The notes beneath the pieces were generated by a model. That model worked only from the letters and a program-made list of their open reading frames with translations, was not told the origin of the DNA and made no database searches. The translations under genes and the position numbers were made by a program. Source: Anaerolineales bacterium (GTDB lineage: Bacteria; Chloroflexota; Anaerolineae; Anaerolineales; UBA11579). From it: 64,000 nt of DNA. Positions 41,945 through 50,546 of the stretch are shown here, piece by piece. The stretch is from NCBI GenBank assembly GCA_019637805.1, contig JAHBVB010000001.1, positions 261,875 through 325,874 on the forward strand. Direction: 5' to 3'. Within the stretch, counting starts at the first letter, position 1. Each line of letters starts with the position of its first letter.

Positions 41945-42625
41945 ATGAAGCTCAGCATCGTGATGCCTGTGTACAACGAGGCCCAAACAATTCTGGAGAT
42001 CCTCAAGCGCGTCAAAGCCACCGGCGTGGCAGATGAGATCGTTGTGGTGGACGATGGTTCACAAGACGGCACAGCAGATGTATTGGCGAGCCTAAATGAC
42101 CCTCAAGTGCGCCTGGTCGTGCACCCGCGCAATCAGGGCAAGGGCGCGGCGGTGCGCACGGGCATCCAGGCGGCGCAAGGTGAACTGATCCTGATCCAAG
42201 ACGCCGACCTGGAATATGACCCGCGCGACATCCCGGCGCTGCTCAAGCCGATGGAAGAGGGCATCGCCGATGTGGTCTATGGTTCGCGTTTTATGGGGGC
42301 GCCGCGCCGGCCCACGATGTTCTGGCATATGGTGGCCAACAAACTGCTGACGCTGATCACCAATATCCTGTACAACAACATTCTGACGGATATGGAAACC
42401 GGCTACAAACTTTTCCGGCGCGAGGCGCTGGCGGGCATCACCATCCGTTCCAACAGCTTCAACTTTGAACCCGAGATCACGGCCAAACTGCTAAAGCGGC
42501 GGGCGCGCATTTATGAAGTGCCGATCAGTTTCAACCCGCGCGATTATTCCGAAGGCAAAAAGATCAAGCTCAAGGACGCTTTTGAAGCGTTGTGGGCCTT
42601 GCTGAAGTATCGTTTTGTTGACTGA
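41945..42625 (+). CDS. Family 2 glycosyltransferase (dolichyl/polyprenyl-phosphate sugar synthase-like)
   Basis: 226 residues. The GT-A fold is visible: SIVMPVYNEAQTILEIL, VVVDDGSQDGT (nucleotide binding), QDADLEYDPRDIPALL (DxD-like metal site) and VVYGSRFMG, followed by NILTDMETGYKLFRREAL. These match DPM1-like enzymes that load mannose or glucose onto a polyprenyl phosphate. There is no C-terminal membrane domain, so it should be a peripheral enzyme. It is convergent with recJ, 6 bp apart. The ATG at 41945 starts at the conserved strand, and the TATAAT box is immediately before it. Confidence 0.92.
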   Translation: MKLSIVMPVYNEAQTILEILKRVKATGVADEIVVVDDGSQDGTADVLASLNDPQVRLVVHPRNQGKGAAVRTGIQAAQGELILIQDADLEYDPRDIPALLKPMEEGIADVVYGSRFMGAPRRPTMFWHMVANKLLTLITNILYNNILTDMETGYKLFRREALAGITIRSNSFNFEPEITAKLLKRRARIYEVPISFNPRDYSEGKKIKLKDAFEALWALLKYRFVD

Positions 42626-42631
42626 GCGGGT

Positions 42632-44326
42632 TTAGTCGCTGGGGCGCAGGTCGCGCACGTTGAGCTGCAGCGAGGTGCGGCCGTTGAATTCGTTGGCTTC
42701 AAAGCGATAGAGCAGATCAAGGCGCGGGGGCAAGTTCTGCATCCAATGCCCCTGGCGAAACGCGATCGCATCATAGGTGATCCAGCCATCGCTGACCTTG
42801 AGCTTAAGGTGGGCGCCCTCTTCCCCCACTCCACGCGCATCACGCACGCTGAGGCCGCGGCTGACCAGGTTGACCTGCGGGTTATCCATGCCGGTCGGCT
42901 CGACCTGCTCCAGCAGCCCCAACAACTCTGGCTTGAGGTCGATCAGAGGCAGCTCCGCATCGGCGCGCAGCACCTGGCGCAGCTGCAAGCTGACCAGCTG
43001 CTCACCGACTAAGGCTTGCAAGCGCTGCATGGCTTCGGCATAGTGCTGGTTGGGAACGGTGAAGCCGGCCGCGGCGGCATGCCCGCCAAAGTTGGTGAAC
43101 AGGTCGGCGCAGGTTTGCAGCGCATCGGTAATGTGCAGCTCAGGGATGCTGCGGCATGAGGCGCGGGTAAAGTCCGGGCCGCGGTGGGCCACGATGGCGG
43201 GGCGATAGAACTTCTCCACCAGGCGGGAGGCCACCAGGCCGACCACGCCGGGATTGAACTGCTCGTGGGCGGCGATAAGCAGGAAATCCTGCGGGCTTTG
43301 GGCAGCCACGATCTCTTCGGCCGTGGCGGTCATCTCGCGCGTGAGCGCTTGGCGTTCACGATTCTGGCTGTCCAGATACTGGGCCAGCCGCCCGGCCTCA
43401 AACAAGTCCGTGCTGACCAGCAAATTGAGCGCATTCAGGGCGGTTTCCAGGCGGCCGGCGGCATTCAGCCGCGGCCCCAGCAGGTAGCCGATGTCGCCAG
43501 CGGTGACCTTGGCTGGCTTGACGCCGGAGGCGCCCATCAACGACCAGACGCCCTGGCGGGCTGGCTGGCGCAGGCGGGCTACGCCGTTGCGCACCATCCA
43601 GCGGTTTTCCCCGGCCAGGGGCACCATGTCTGCCACGGTGCCCAGCGCCACCAGATCCAGCAGGCTGGTGTCCGGCCCGGCGCCGGGCTGCATGCTGGAC
43701 TGCACGGCACAGGCCAGCTTGTAAGCCGTGCCCACGCCGGCCAGCTGCTTTTCGGGGTACTCATCGCCCGGCTGCTTGGTGTTGATCACGGCGAAGGCGT
43801 CCGGCATCTCCGGCCCCGGTGAATGATGGTCAGTGATGATCAGGTCGAGCTTGAGGCGGCGCGCCTCGGCGGCTTCTTTCAAAGAGCGGATGCCGCAATC
43901 CACGCTGACGACCAGGTCCGCACCCTCTTCTTTCAGAGTGCGCAGGGCTTCAATATTAAGGCCGTACCCTTCTTCAAAACGATTGGGGATGTAGGGCCGC
44001 ACCTGGGCGCCTAAGCGGCCGAAGCTGTCCAGCAGCAGCGCGGTGGCGGTGACGCCATCGGCGTCGTAATCGCCATAAACCACGATGTGCTCGCCCTTCT
44101 GGATGGCAGCCACCAGGCGGTCAACCGCCAGGGCCATGTCTTTAATCAGGAAGGGGTCATTGACCTCAGGCGGCAGGGCCTGCAGGTAACGTTCGGCTTC
44201 GGCGGCGGTGCGCACGCCGCGGTTGAACAACACCTGGCGCATCAGCGGGTGCTGCGTGCTGAGCTGCTGTTCTGTTTGCGGGTCCAGTTTGGCGGCGACG
44301 CGCCATTCACGTTGGGCGACTTCCAT
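42632..44326 (-). CDS. recJ: Single-stranded-DNA-specific 5'-3' exonuclease RecJ
   Basis: About 564 residues from the ATG at 44326. DHH-family motifs are in order: VVYGDYDADGVTATALL (motif I), VSVDCGIRS, ITDHHSPGP (the DHH) and, in the DHHA1 part, FNPGVVGLVASRLVEKF and FGGHAAAAGF, then a C-terminal OB-like region. It degrades single-stranded DNA in recombination and mismatch repair. The ORF is open further upstream to 44710, but that part overlaps the divergent yvcK gene and looks non-coding. The two genes share a 91-bp promoter region. Confidence 0.96.
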   Translation of the reverse strand: MEVAQREWRVAAKLDPQTEQQLSTQHPLMRQVLFNRGVRTAAEAERYLQALPPEVNDPFLIKDMALAVDRLVAAIQKGEHIVVYGDYDADGVTATALLLDSFGRLGAQVRPYIPNRFEEGYGLNIEALRTLKEEGADLVVSVDCGIRSLKEAAEARRLKLDLIITDHHSPGPEMPDAFAVINTKQPGDEYPEKQLAGVGTAYKLACAVQSSMQPGAGPDTSLLDLVALGTVADMVPLAGENRWMVRNGVARLRQPARQGVWSLMGASGVKPAKVTAGDIGYLLGPRLNAAGRLETALNALNLLVSTDLFEAGRLAQYLDSQNRERQALTREMTATAEEIVAAQSPQDFLLIAAHEQFNPGVVGLVASRLVEKFYRPAIVAHRGPDFTRASCRSIPELHITDALQTCADLFTNFGGHAAAAGFTVPNQHYAEAMQRLQALVGEQLVSLQLRQVLRADAELPLIDLKPELLGLLEQVEPTGMDNPQVNLVSRGLSVRDARGVGEEGAHLKLKVSDGWITYDAIAFRQGHWMQNLPPRLDLLYRFEANEFNGRTSLQLNVRDLRPSD

Positions 44327-44401
44327 GATCAGCCGCCAATCATACCGTGAGATGTAGCCGCAGCTCCAAACCAGCGCGTTGACGCTGCTTCCAAAGACTG
44401 C

Positions 44402-44407
44402 TATCAT
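44402..44407 (+). promoter_or_regulatory. -10-like box of yvcK
   Basis: TATCAT ends 10 nt before the ATG at 44418, too close for a standard leader. Confidence 0.4.
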
Positions 44408-44417
44408 CCCAAGCCTT

Positions 44418-45755
44418 ATGGGTGCACGGCTCTCTAACGGGCTGCGCACAGCCTGGAATGAGGCGTTGCGCATCCTCCGCTGGCTCACTCCAGGCTTGGG
44501 GGTAAAGCGCTGGATTCTCCTGATATTTTTCGGAGCCTTTCTCATCGGCATTGGCGCGGCCATGCTGATCCTGGATGTGTACCGCCAGACCCCAGAGGTC
44601 TGGTGGCTGCAGATCTTCGATCTGTTTTCTTTGCGCTTCCTGGACCGCACCTTGCGCGCAGTGAGCTTCGCCCTGCTGGGTTTTGGTTCAATGGTGTACG
44701 GTGTGATCAAGATGAACCGCTCCTTGATGGCGCCCTACCAGCGCCCGGGGCAGGCCATGGTGGATACGCTGGCGGACCACCGACGCCGCGGCCGCGGGCC
44801 GCGCATTGTGGTGATCGGCGGGGGACATGGTCTGGGCACCCTGCTGCGCGGCCTCAAAGCACACACCTATAATCTGACCGCCATCGTGACCATGGCAGAC
44901 GACGGCGGCTCCTCTGGCCGCCTGCGCAATTCACTGGGTGTGCTGCCCCCCGGCGATATCCGCAATTGTCTGGCAGCGCTTTCCAACGACGAAACCCTGA
45001 TCACCCAGCTTTTCCAATATCGCTTCTCCGGCGGCGAAAGCGGCATGGAGGGTCATTCCTTCGGCAACCTGTTCATCAGCGCCCTAAGCGAGATCACCGG
45101 CAGCTTCGAAGAAGCTATCGCCGAATCCGGCCGGGTGCTTTCGGTGCACGGCCAGGTGCTGCCAGCCACGCTGCACGATGTGCGCCTGGTGGCGGACATG
45201 GCCGTGCCGCTGGCCGGCATGGAAGTGCGTGTGCACGGCGAGAGCCAGATCCCCCATATGCGCGGGTCGGTGCGGCGCGTATGGCTGGAGCCCAATTCGC
45301 CGCCCGCCTACCCGGACGCGATCAATGCGCTGCTCAACGCCGACCTGATCGTGATCGGCCCGGGCAGCCTGTACACCAGCATTCTGCCCAACCTGCTGGT
45401 GCCTGACCTGGCGGCGGCGGTCAAGAACAGCTCGGCGCTGAAGATTTTTATCTGCAACCTGGCCACCCAAGCCGGTGAAACCGACGGCTACCGCTGCGGC
45501 GACCATGTGCAAGCCATTGAGGAACACATTGGCAAGGGCGTCTTTGATATTGTGCTGAGCAACCAGGAGCAGTCCGCCAGGCTGCCGGCCGGCTCGGAGT
45601 GGGTGGTGGCCGAAGAAGGGTTGGAAAAACATTACGCCCTGTACAAAGCTGCGCTGGCAGACCCCAAGAAACCCGGCCACCATGATGCAGCCCGGCTGGC
45701 TCAGATATTGATGGACCTGCTGCAGGAACGCACAGGCCCGCTGGCAGAGATCTAG
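44418..45755 (+). CDS. yvcK: YvcK/GluM-family protein (gluconeogenesis factor-like) with membrane anchor
   Basis: About 445 residues. Two N-terminal membrane helices (~30-52, ~75-98) precede the CofD-like domain ([81 protein letters not shown]). In Bacillus YvcK binds UDP-sugars and is needed for cell-wall growth on gluconeogenic carbon sources; the membrane-anchored form is a variant. It lies just before pgk and tpiA (7-13 bp gaps), so it may be co-regulated with central glycolysis. The start at 44418 leaves room for the divergent recJ promoter. Confidence 0.93.
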   Translation: MGARLSNGLRTAWNEALRILRWLTPGLGVKRWILLIFFGAFLIGIGAAMLILDVYRQTPEVWWLQIFDLFSLRFLDRTLRAVSFALLGFGSMVYGVIKMNRSLMAPYQRPGQAMVDTLADHRRRGRGPRIVVIGGGHGLGTLLRGLKAHTYNLTAIVTMADDGGSSGRLRNSLGVLPPGDIRNCLAALSNDETLITQLFQYRFSGGESGMEGHSFGNLFISALSEITGSFEEAIAESGRVLSVHGQVLPATLHDVRLVADMAVPLAGMEVRVHGESQIPHMRGSVRRVWLEPNSPPAYPDAINALLNADLIVIGPGSLYTSILPNLLVPDLAAAVKNSSALKIFICNLATQAGETDGYRCGDHVQAIEEHIGKGVFDIVLSNQEQSARLPAGSEWVVAEEGLEKHYALYKAALADPKKPGHHDAARLAQILMDLLQERTGPLAEI

Positions 45756-45768
45756 AGAGGATTTGGAC

Positions 45769-46947
45769 GTGTTCAACAAGAAGACGATTGCAGACATTGA
45801 GCCGCGCGGCCAACGCGTACTGGTGCGGGTGGACTTCAATGTGCCGATTGACAACGGCGTGGTGCAGGACGATACGCGCATCCGCGCCGCCCTGCCGACG
45901 ATCAACAACCTGCTGGAACGCGGCGCAGCGGTGCTGCTGTGCTCCCATCTGGGCCGCCCCAAAGACGAGCCTGACCCGCAATATTCGCTGAAGCCGGTGG
46001 CCGACTACCTGGCGACCCTGGTCAGCGCGCCGGTCAAATTCTGCCCGGAATGTGTGGGGCCAGAGGCGGAAGCCGCCGCGACCGCCCTGCAGCCCGGCGA
46101 GATCCTGCTGCTGGAGAACACGCGCTTCTATCCCGGCGAGACCAAGAACGACCCGCAGATGGCGACTCAACTGGCCAAGCTGGCCGATATTTATGTGAAC
46201 GATGCCTTCGGCTCGGCCCACCGCGCCCACGCTTCGACCGAGGGCGTGGCGAAGCACCTGCCAGCCGTGGCCGGCCTGCTGATGGAGCAAGAGATCCGCT
46301 ACCTGGGCCAGGCCCTGGCTGAACCGCGGCGGCCATTCGTCGCCATTCTGGGCGGCGCCAAGGTCAGTGACAAGATCGGAGTGATCCGCAACCTGCTGAC
46401 CAAGGCCGACCAGCTGTTGATCGGCGGCGGCATGGCCAACACTTTCCTCAAGGCGCTGGGCTATGCGCTGGGCGATTCGCTGGTGGAGGCGGAGGCCGTG
46501 GAGACGGCCAAGGGCTTACTGGCAGAAGACGGCGACAAGCTGCACCTGCCGGTGGACGTCGTCATCGCAGATGCTTTTGACGCCAGCGCACAGCACAAAA
46601 CGATAGCGACCGGCGACGTGCCGGAGGGTTGGCGTATCCTGGACATCGGCGCGCAGACCACGGCGGCCTTTAGCGAGCAAGTCGCCAAGGCGGGAACCGT
46701 GGTGTGGAATGGGCCGATGGGCGTGTTTGAAATGAAGCCGTTCGCCGCAGGCACCTTTGCGCTGGCGCAAGCGGTGGCCGATTCCTCGGCGGACAGCATC
46801 ATCGGCGGCGGCGACTCTGTGGCCGCCGTGCAGCAGTCCGGCCTGGCCGATAAGATCACCCATATCTCCACTGGCGGCGGCGCCTCGCTGGAAATGCTGG
46901 AAGGCAAGCTGCTGCCCGGCTTGGCCGCCTTGCAGGACAAGGAATAA
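45769..46947 (+). CDS. pgk: Phosphoglycerate kinase
   Basis: 392 residues. Landmarks: [11 protein letters not shown] (substrate-binding), [19 protein letters not shown], the hinge region and the C-terminal nucleotide site [10 protein letters not shown] and [14 protein letters not shown]. It transfers phosphate from 1,3-bisphosphoglycerate to ADP. I chose the GTG at 45769, 8 nt after GAGGA; a TTG at 45763 is also possible. It overlaps nothing and is followed 2 bp later by tpiA, so yvcK-pgk-tpiA form one operon. gap is separate at 26.5 kb. Confidence 0.97.
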   Translation: MFNKKTIADIEPRGQRVLVRVDFNVPIDNGVVQDDTRIRAALPTINNLLERGAAVLLCSHLGRPKDEPDPQYSLKPVADYLATLVSAPVKFCPECVGPEAEAAATALQPGEILLLENTRFYPGETKNDPQMATQLAKLADIYVNDAFGSAHRAHASTEGVAKHLPAVAGLLMEQEIRYLGQALAEPRRPFVAILGGAKVSDKIGVIRNLLTKADQLLIGGGMANTFLKALGYALGDSLVEAEAVETAKGLLAEDGDKLHLPVDVVIADAFDASAQHKTIATGDVPEGWRILDIGAQTTAAFSEQVAKAGTVVWNGPMGVFEMKPFAAGTFALAQAVADSSADSIIGGGDSVAAVQQSGLADKITHISTGGGASLEMLEGKLLPGLAALQDKE

Positions 46948-46949
46948 TC

Positions 46950-47714
46950 ATGGCACGCACACCCCTGATCGCCGGCAACTGGAAAATGAACAAGACCTCC
47001 GCCGAGGCGCTGCACCTGGTGGAAGAGATGCTGCCCGGGCTGCAGGCCGTGGCTGGGGTGGACAAGCTGGTCTGTCCGCCCGCCACGGCGCTGATGCCGG
47101 TCTCGGCCTTGCTGCACAACAGCGGCGTGGCTCTGGGCGCGCAGAACTTATATTGGGAAGAGTCCGGCGCTTTCACCGGCGAGATTTCCCCCAGCATGGT
47201 GGCGGAGTTTTGCCAATATGTGATCATCGGACATTCGGAGCGCAGAGCGCTGTTTGGCGAGAGCGACGCAGACGTGCAGCGCAAGGTACGTGCGGCGCTG
47301 GCCGCCGGGCTGCGCCCGGTGTTGTGCGTGGGCGAGACCCTGCAGGAGAATGAAGCCGGCCAGGCGGCCGAAGTGCTCTCGCGGCAGCTGCGCGCCGCGC
47401 TGGACGGCAGCTCGCTCAACTCAGCGGCGGCGTTGGTGGTGGCCTATGAGCCGGTGTGGGCGATTGGCACCGGCAAAGCCGCCACGCCGGAGCAGACCAA
47501 CACGCTGCTGCGCAACGTGGTGCGCCCGACCCTGGCTGGTCTGTACGGCGATGCGCTGGCCCAGGGCCTGCGCGTGCTGTATGGCGGCTCAGTCAATGCC
47601 AGCAACGCGGCCGGCTTCTTTGCCATGCCGGAGATCGACGGCGCGCTGGTGGGTGGGGCCAGTTTGAAGGCGGAGGAGTTCGTGGGGATCACGCAGGCGG
47701 CGGTTGCAAGCTAG
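46950..47714 (+). CDS. tpiA: Triosephosphate isomerase
   Basis: 254 residues. Active-site residues are visible: Asn and Lys in AGNWKMNKT, the electrophilic His in IIGHSERRALFGE and the base Glu in VAYEPVWAIGTGKAATPEQ; the phosphate loop YGGSVNASN and GALVGGASL follow. It interconverts dihydroxyacetone phosphate and glyceraldehyde 3-phosphate. It starts 2 bp after pgk. Downstream is a REP-like inverted repeat and the convergent upp gene. Confidence 0.98.
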   Translation: MARTPLIAGNWKMNKTSAEALHLVEEMLPGLQAVAGVDKLVCPPATALMPVSALLHNSGVALGAQNLYWEESGAFTGEISPSMVAEFCQYVIIGHSERRALFGESDADVQRKVRAALAAGLRPVLCVGETLQENEAGQAAEVLSRQLRAALDGSSLNSAAALVVAYEPVWAIGTGKAATPEQTNTLLRNVVRPTLAGLYGDALAQGLRVLYGGSVNASNAAGFFAMPEIDGALVGGASLKAEEFVGITQAAVAS

Positions 47715-47722
47715 ACTCAACC

Positions 47723-47771
47723 GTCATTGCTTCGTCGTTCAGCGGCATAGCGCTTCACTCCTCGCAATGAC
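47723..47771. repeat. REP-like inverted repeat (GTCATTGC...GCAATGAC)
   Basis: Ends 47723-47730 and 47764-47771 are inverted copies of GTCATTGC. Read on the minus strand the element starts GTCATTGCGAGGAGTGAAG and continues to GAAGCAATGAC, the pattern of a palindromic element scattered in many bacterial genomes. It lies between the stops of tpiA and upp and may also act as their terminator. Confidence 0.65.
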
Positions 47772-47783
47772 AGATAACGCGTC

Positions 47784-48410
47784 TTACCCCGTGCCGAACT
47801 GACGGTCGCCGGCGTCGCCCAGACCGGGCACAATGTAGCCGATCTCGTTGAGGCGATCGTCCACCGCGCCGAGGTGGATCGGCACATCAGGATGCAGGCT
47901 GCTGAGATGCTCAATGCCCTCGGGCGCACCGATGATGCCCATGTACTTGATCTGGGTCACGCCCCAGTCCTTCAAGATGCTGACAGTCGCCGCCGCTGAT
48001 CCGCCAGTGGCCAGCATGGGATCGAGCACCAGGCAGACGCCCACGGTGGGCAGCGTGGGCAGCTTGTTGTAGTACTGCACCGGCTGCAAGGTTTTCTCGT
48101 CTCGATACAGGCCAATGTGCCAGACCTGCGCGTCCGGAACCAGGTCCCAGACACCGTCCACCATGCCGAGGCCGGCGCGCAAAATGGGCACCAGACCCAG
48201 TTCTTTCTTGGTGCTGCGGCCCTGGGCCATGCCCATCGGCGTTTCCACTTGGCGCGCCTCCGTTTCCAGATCAAGAGTGGCTTCATAGGTCAACAGAGCG
48301 CTGATCTCACGCACCAATTCGCGGAATTTGCGCGGCTCAGTGCTTTTGTCTCGCAAAATAGACAGTTTATGGGCAACCAGAGGATGGGGGGAAGCGTGGA
48401 CGTTTTTCAT
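47784..48410 (-). CDS. upp: Uracil phosphoribosyltransferase
   Basis: 208 residues. It makes UMP from uracil and PRPP. The PRPP-binding loop is [20 protein letters not shown] and the uracil-binding C terminus [17 protein letters not shown] is complete; [18 protein letters not shown] is also typical. The ATG at 48410 follows GAGGT at ten bases. Together with the pyrimidine-nucleoside phosphorylase at 57.8 kb it completes pyrimidine salvage. It is divergent from ruvB. Confidence 0.97.
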   Translation of the reverse strand: MKNVHASPHPLVAHKLSILRDKSTEPRKFRELVREISALLTYEATLDLETEARQVETPMGMAQGRSTKKELGLVPILRAGLGMVDGVWDLVPDAQVWHIGLYRDEKTLQPVQYYNKLPTLPTVGVCLVLDPMLATGGSAAATVSILKDWGVTQIKYMGIIGAPEGIEHLSSLHPDVPIHLGAVDDRLNEIGYIVPGLGDAGDRQFGTG

Positions 48411-48434
48411 TTTGTTGAATACCTCAGCTAACAG

Positions 48435-48440
48435 GATTAT
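48435..48440 (-). promoter_or_regulatory. -10 box of upp
   Basis: TATAAT on the minus strand (complement of 48435-48440), 24 nt upstream of the upp ATG. Confidence 0.5.
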
Positions 48441-48491
48441 ATGTGGACTTGGCCGGCAGGGCGGCAAAAACCCGGGTCAGACCCGCTCATG

Positions 48492-48497
48492 TATAAT
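48492..48497 (+). promoter_or_regulatory. -10 box of ruvB, leaderless
   Basis: TATAAT ends 7 nt before the ATG at 48505, with no ribosome-binding site between. Confidence 0.6.
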
Positions 48498-48504
48498 CTT
48501 TGCG

Positions 48505-49533
48505 ATGAACCCTGGCCAACCTCGCCTGGTGGACCCCCAACCGCGCAGCGATGACAAACTGGAACCGGCCCTCAGGCCGCGCGCCCTCAACGAGTTGATC
48601 GGCCAGGACAAGGTGCGCGAGAATTTAAGCATCTTGCTGGCCGCCGCCAAACAACGGGAAGAAGTGCTGGACCATGTGCTTTTTTACGGCCCGCCTGGTT
48701 TGGGCAAAACCACCCTGGCTCACATTCTGGCCAATGAAATGGGCGTCAACATCAAAGTCACCTCCGGCCCGGCCATCGAACGCCAGGGCGACCTGGCCGC
48801 CATCCTCAGCAATATGAATTCGGGCGATGTGCTTTTCGTGGATGAGATTCACCGCCTGGGCAAAGCCGTGGAAGAAGTGCTTTACCCGGCGATGGAAGAT
48901 TTCTCGCTGGACATCGTGATCGGCAAGGGGCCGGCGGCGCGCGCCATCCGGCTCAAGCTGCCGCGCTTCACGGTAATCGGCGCCACCACGCGCCTGGCGC
49001 TGCTGACCGCGCCGCTGCGCGCCCGCTTTGGCGCCACTTTCCGTTTGGACTACTATGAGCCGGCCGCCATCCAAGCCATTTTGCAACGCGCCGCCGCCCA
49101 GCTGGGCAGCCCGGCTGACGAAGCCGGGCTGGCGCTGCTGGCCGGCCGCTCGCGCGGCACGCCGCGGGTGGCGCTGCGCATGCTGCGCCGGGTGCGCGAC
49201 TTCGCCGAGGTGCGCGCCGACGGCGCCATCACGGCAGAGGTGGCGCATGCGGCGCTGGACCTGCTGGAAGTTGACGCGCTCGGCCTGGACGATATGGACC
49301 GCCGCGTACTGAGCACCATCATCCAAAAGTTTGGCGGCGGCCCGGTGGGACTAAACACCATCGCCGCCTCGATCAGTGAGGAACCGGACACGATCATGGA
49401 CGTGGTGGAGCCTTACCTGATGCAGCTGGGCTTTATCGAGCGCCGGGCCCAGGGGCGCATGGCCACCCGGCGGGCCTATGAACACCTGGGCCTGCCCTAC
49501 ACGGGCACAGACAACGCCCCCACCCTGTTCTGA
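48505..49533 (+). CDS. ruvB: Holliday junction branch migration ATPase RuvB
   Basis: 342 residues. It is the hexameric motor that drives branch migration with RuvA. Motifs: Walker [15 protein letters not shown], Walker [10 protein letters not shown], sensor 1 [18 protein letters not shown] (with the arginine-finger region) and a C-terminal winged helix ([33 protein letters not shown]). The ATG at 48505 starts at [13 protein letters not shown]; upstream in-frame sequence overlaps the divergent upp gene. It is followed by queA after 2 bp, echoing the queA-tgt-ruvAB association of other bacteria. ruvA and ruvC are not in the window. Confidence 0.97.
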   Translation: MNPGQPRLVDPQPRSDDKLEPALRPRALNELIGQDKVRENLSILLAAAKQREEVLDHVLFYGPPGLGKTTLAHILANEMGVNIKVTSGPAIERQGDLAAILSNMNSGDVLFVDEIHRLGKAVEEVLYPAMEDFSLDIVIGKGPAARAIRLKLPRFTVIGATTRLALLTAPLRARFGATFRLDYYEPAAIQAILQRAAAQLGSPADEAGLALLAGRSRGTPRVALRMLRRVRDFAEVRADGAITAEVAHAALDLLEVDALGLDDMDRRVLSTIIQKFGGGPVGLNTIAASISEEPDTIMDVVEPYLMQLGFIERRAQGRMATRRAYEHLGLPYTGTDNAPTLF

Positions 49534-49535
49534 GC

Positions 49536-50546
49536 TTGAAAACCGCGGATTTCGACTATATCTTGCCGCCGGAACGGATCGCCCAGCACCCGGTCGAGCC
49601 GCGCGACGCGGCGCGCCTGCTGGTGCTGGAGCGCTCCAGCGGCCAGCGCACGCACACTACTTTTGCCCATTTGCTGGACTACTTGAAGCCTGGCGACCTG
49701 CTGGTAATGAACCGCAGCCGGGTGGTGCCGGCCCGCATTGCGGCGCATAAACTGCCCGGCGGCGGCAAAGCCGAGCTGCTGCTGCTGGAGCGCGTGGACG
49801 AGCTGCACTGGAAGGCCCTGGTGGGCGGCAAGGGACTCGGCCCCGGCAAGCAGCTCCAGCTGCCCAACCGCATTGTGGCGACCGTCGAACAAGACCTGGG
49901 CGGGGCGCAGCGCTTGGTGGCTTTCAGCCAGCCGCTGGATGCGGACCTGCCCGATCTGGGCGTGATGCCGCTGCCGCCTTATATTCACGCCCCGCTGGCC
50001 GACCCGGCCCGTTACCAAACCGTGTACGCGCAGGAATCCGGCTCCGCGGCAGCGCCCACGGCTGGCCTGCACTTCACGCCAGAACTGCTGGATGCGCTGC
50101 GCGCCAAAGGCGTGGGCACGGCCAGCGTGCTGCTGCATGTGGGGCTGGACACGTTTGCGCCGGTGACGGAAGAGAACGCCGAAGAGCATGTCATCCACAC
50201 CGAGTGGTGCCAGCTGAGCGCCGAAACTGCCGCACAGATCACGGCGGCCAAGCAAGCCGGGGGGCGTGTGGTGGCGGTGGGTACCACCTCCGTGCGCACG
50301 CTGGAGACGGCGGCGCGGGGCGGCCGCCTGGCGGCCTACCAGGGCCGCAGCGATCTGTTCATTCGACCGGGATACGATTTCCAAATTGTGGATGCGATGC
50401 TGACCAATTTCCACCTGCCGCGTTCCACCCTGCTGATGCTGGTCAGCGCCTTTGCCGGGCGCGAGTTGATCCTGCAGACCTACCAAGAGGCCATCGCCCA
50501 AGAATATCGTTTTTATTCTTTTGGGGATGCGATGCTGATCTTCTAA
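49536..50546 (+). CDS. queA: S-adenosylmethionine:tRNA ribosyltransferase-isomerase
   Basis: 336 residues starting at a TTG 2 bp after the ruvB stop. QueA transfers and rearranges the ribosyl moiety of SAM onto preQ1 in tRNA, the step after Tgt (29.1 kb). Landmarks: FDYILPPERIAQHPVEPRDAARLL (shown by its first and last parts F6-L28), LLVMNRSRVVPAR, the core AAPTAGLHFTPELLDAL, TFAPVTEENAEEHVIHTEW and the C-terminal DAMLTNFHLPRSTLLMLVSAFAG. Full length for the family. The TTG start is supported by the conserved block beginning five residues later. Its last 4 bp overlap the convergent GAF-HD-GYP gene. Confidence 0.97.
   Translation: MKTADFDYILPPERIAQHPVEPRDAARLLVLERSSGQRTHTTFAHLLDYLKPGDLLVMNRSRVVPARIAAHKLPGGGKAELLLLERVDELHWKALVGGKGLGPGKQLQLPNRIVATVEQDLGGAQRLVAFSQPLDADLPDLGVMPLPPYIHAPLADPARYQTVYAQESGSAAAPTAGLHFTPELLDALRAKGVGTASVLLHVGLDTFAPVTEENAEEHVIHTEWCQLSAETAAQITAAKQAGGRVVAVGTTSVRTLETAARGGRLAAYQGRSDLFIRPGYDFQIVDAMLTNFHLPRSTLLMLVSAFAGRELILQTYQEAIAQEYRFYSFGDAMLIF

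Noticed and set aside
42632-44710. Longer recJ start at 44710
   Set aside because: The extra 128 codons are opposite the yvcK membrane region and lack RecJ similarity; the ATG at 44326 starts just before the conserved part.
48328-48504. N-terminal extension of ruvB
   Set aside because: It lies opposite the upp gene start; RuvB similarity begins after the ATG at 48505, which has a TATAAT box directly upstream.
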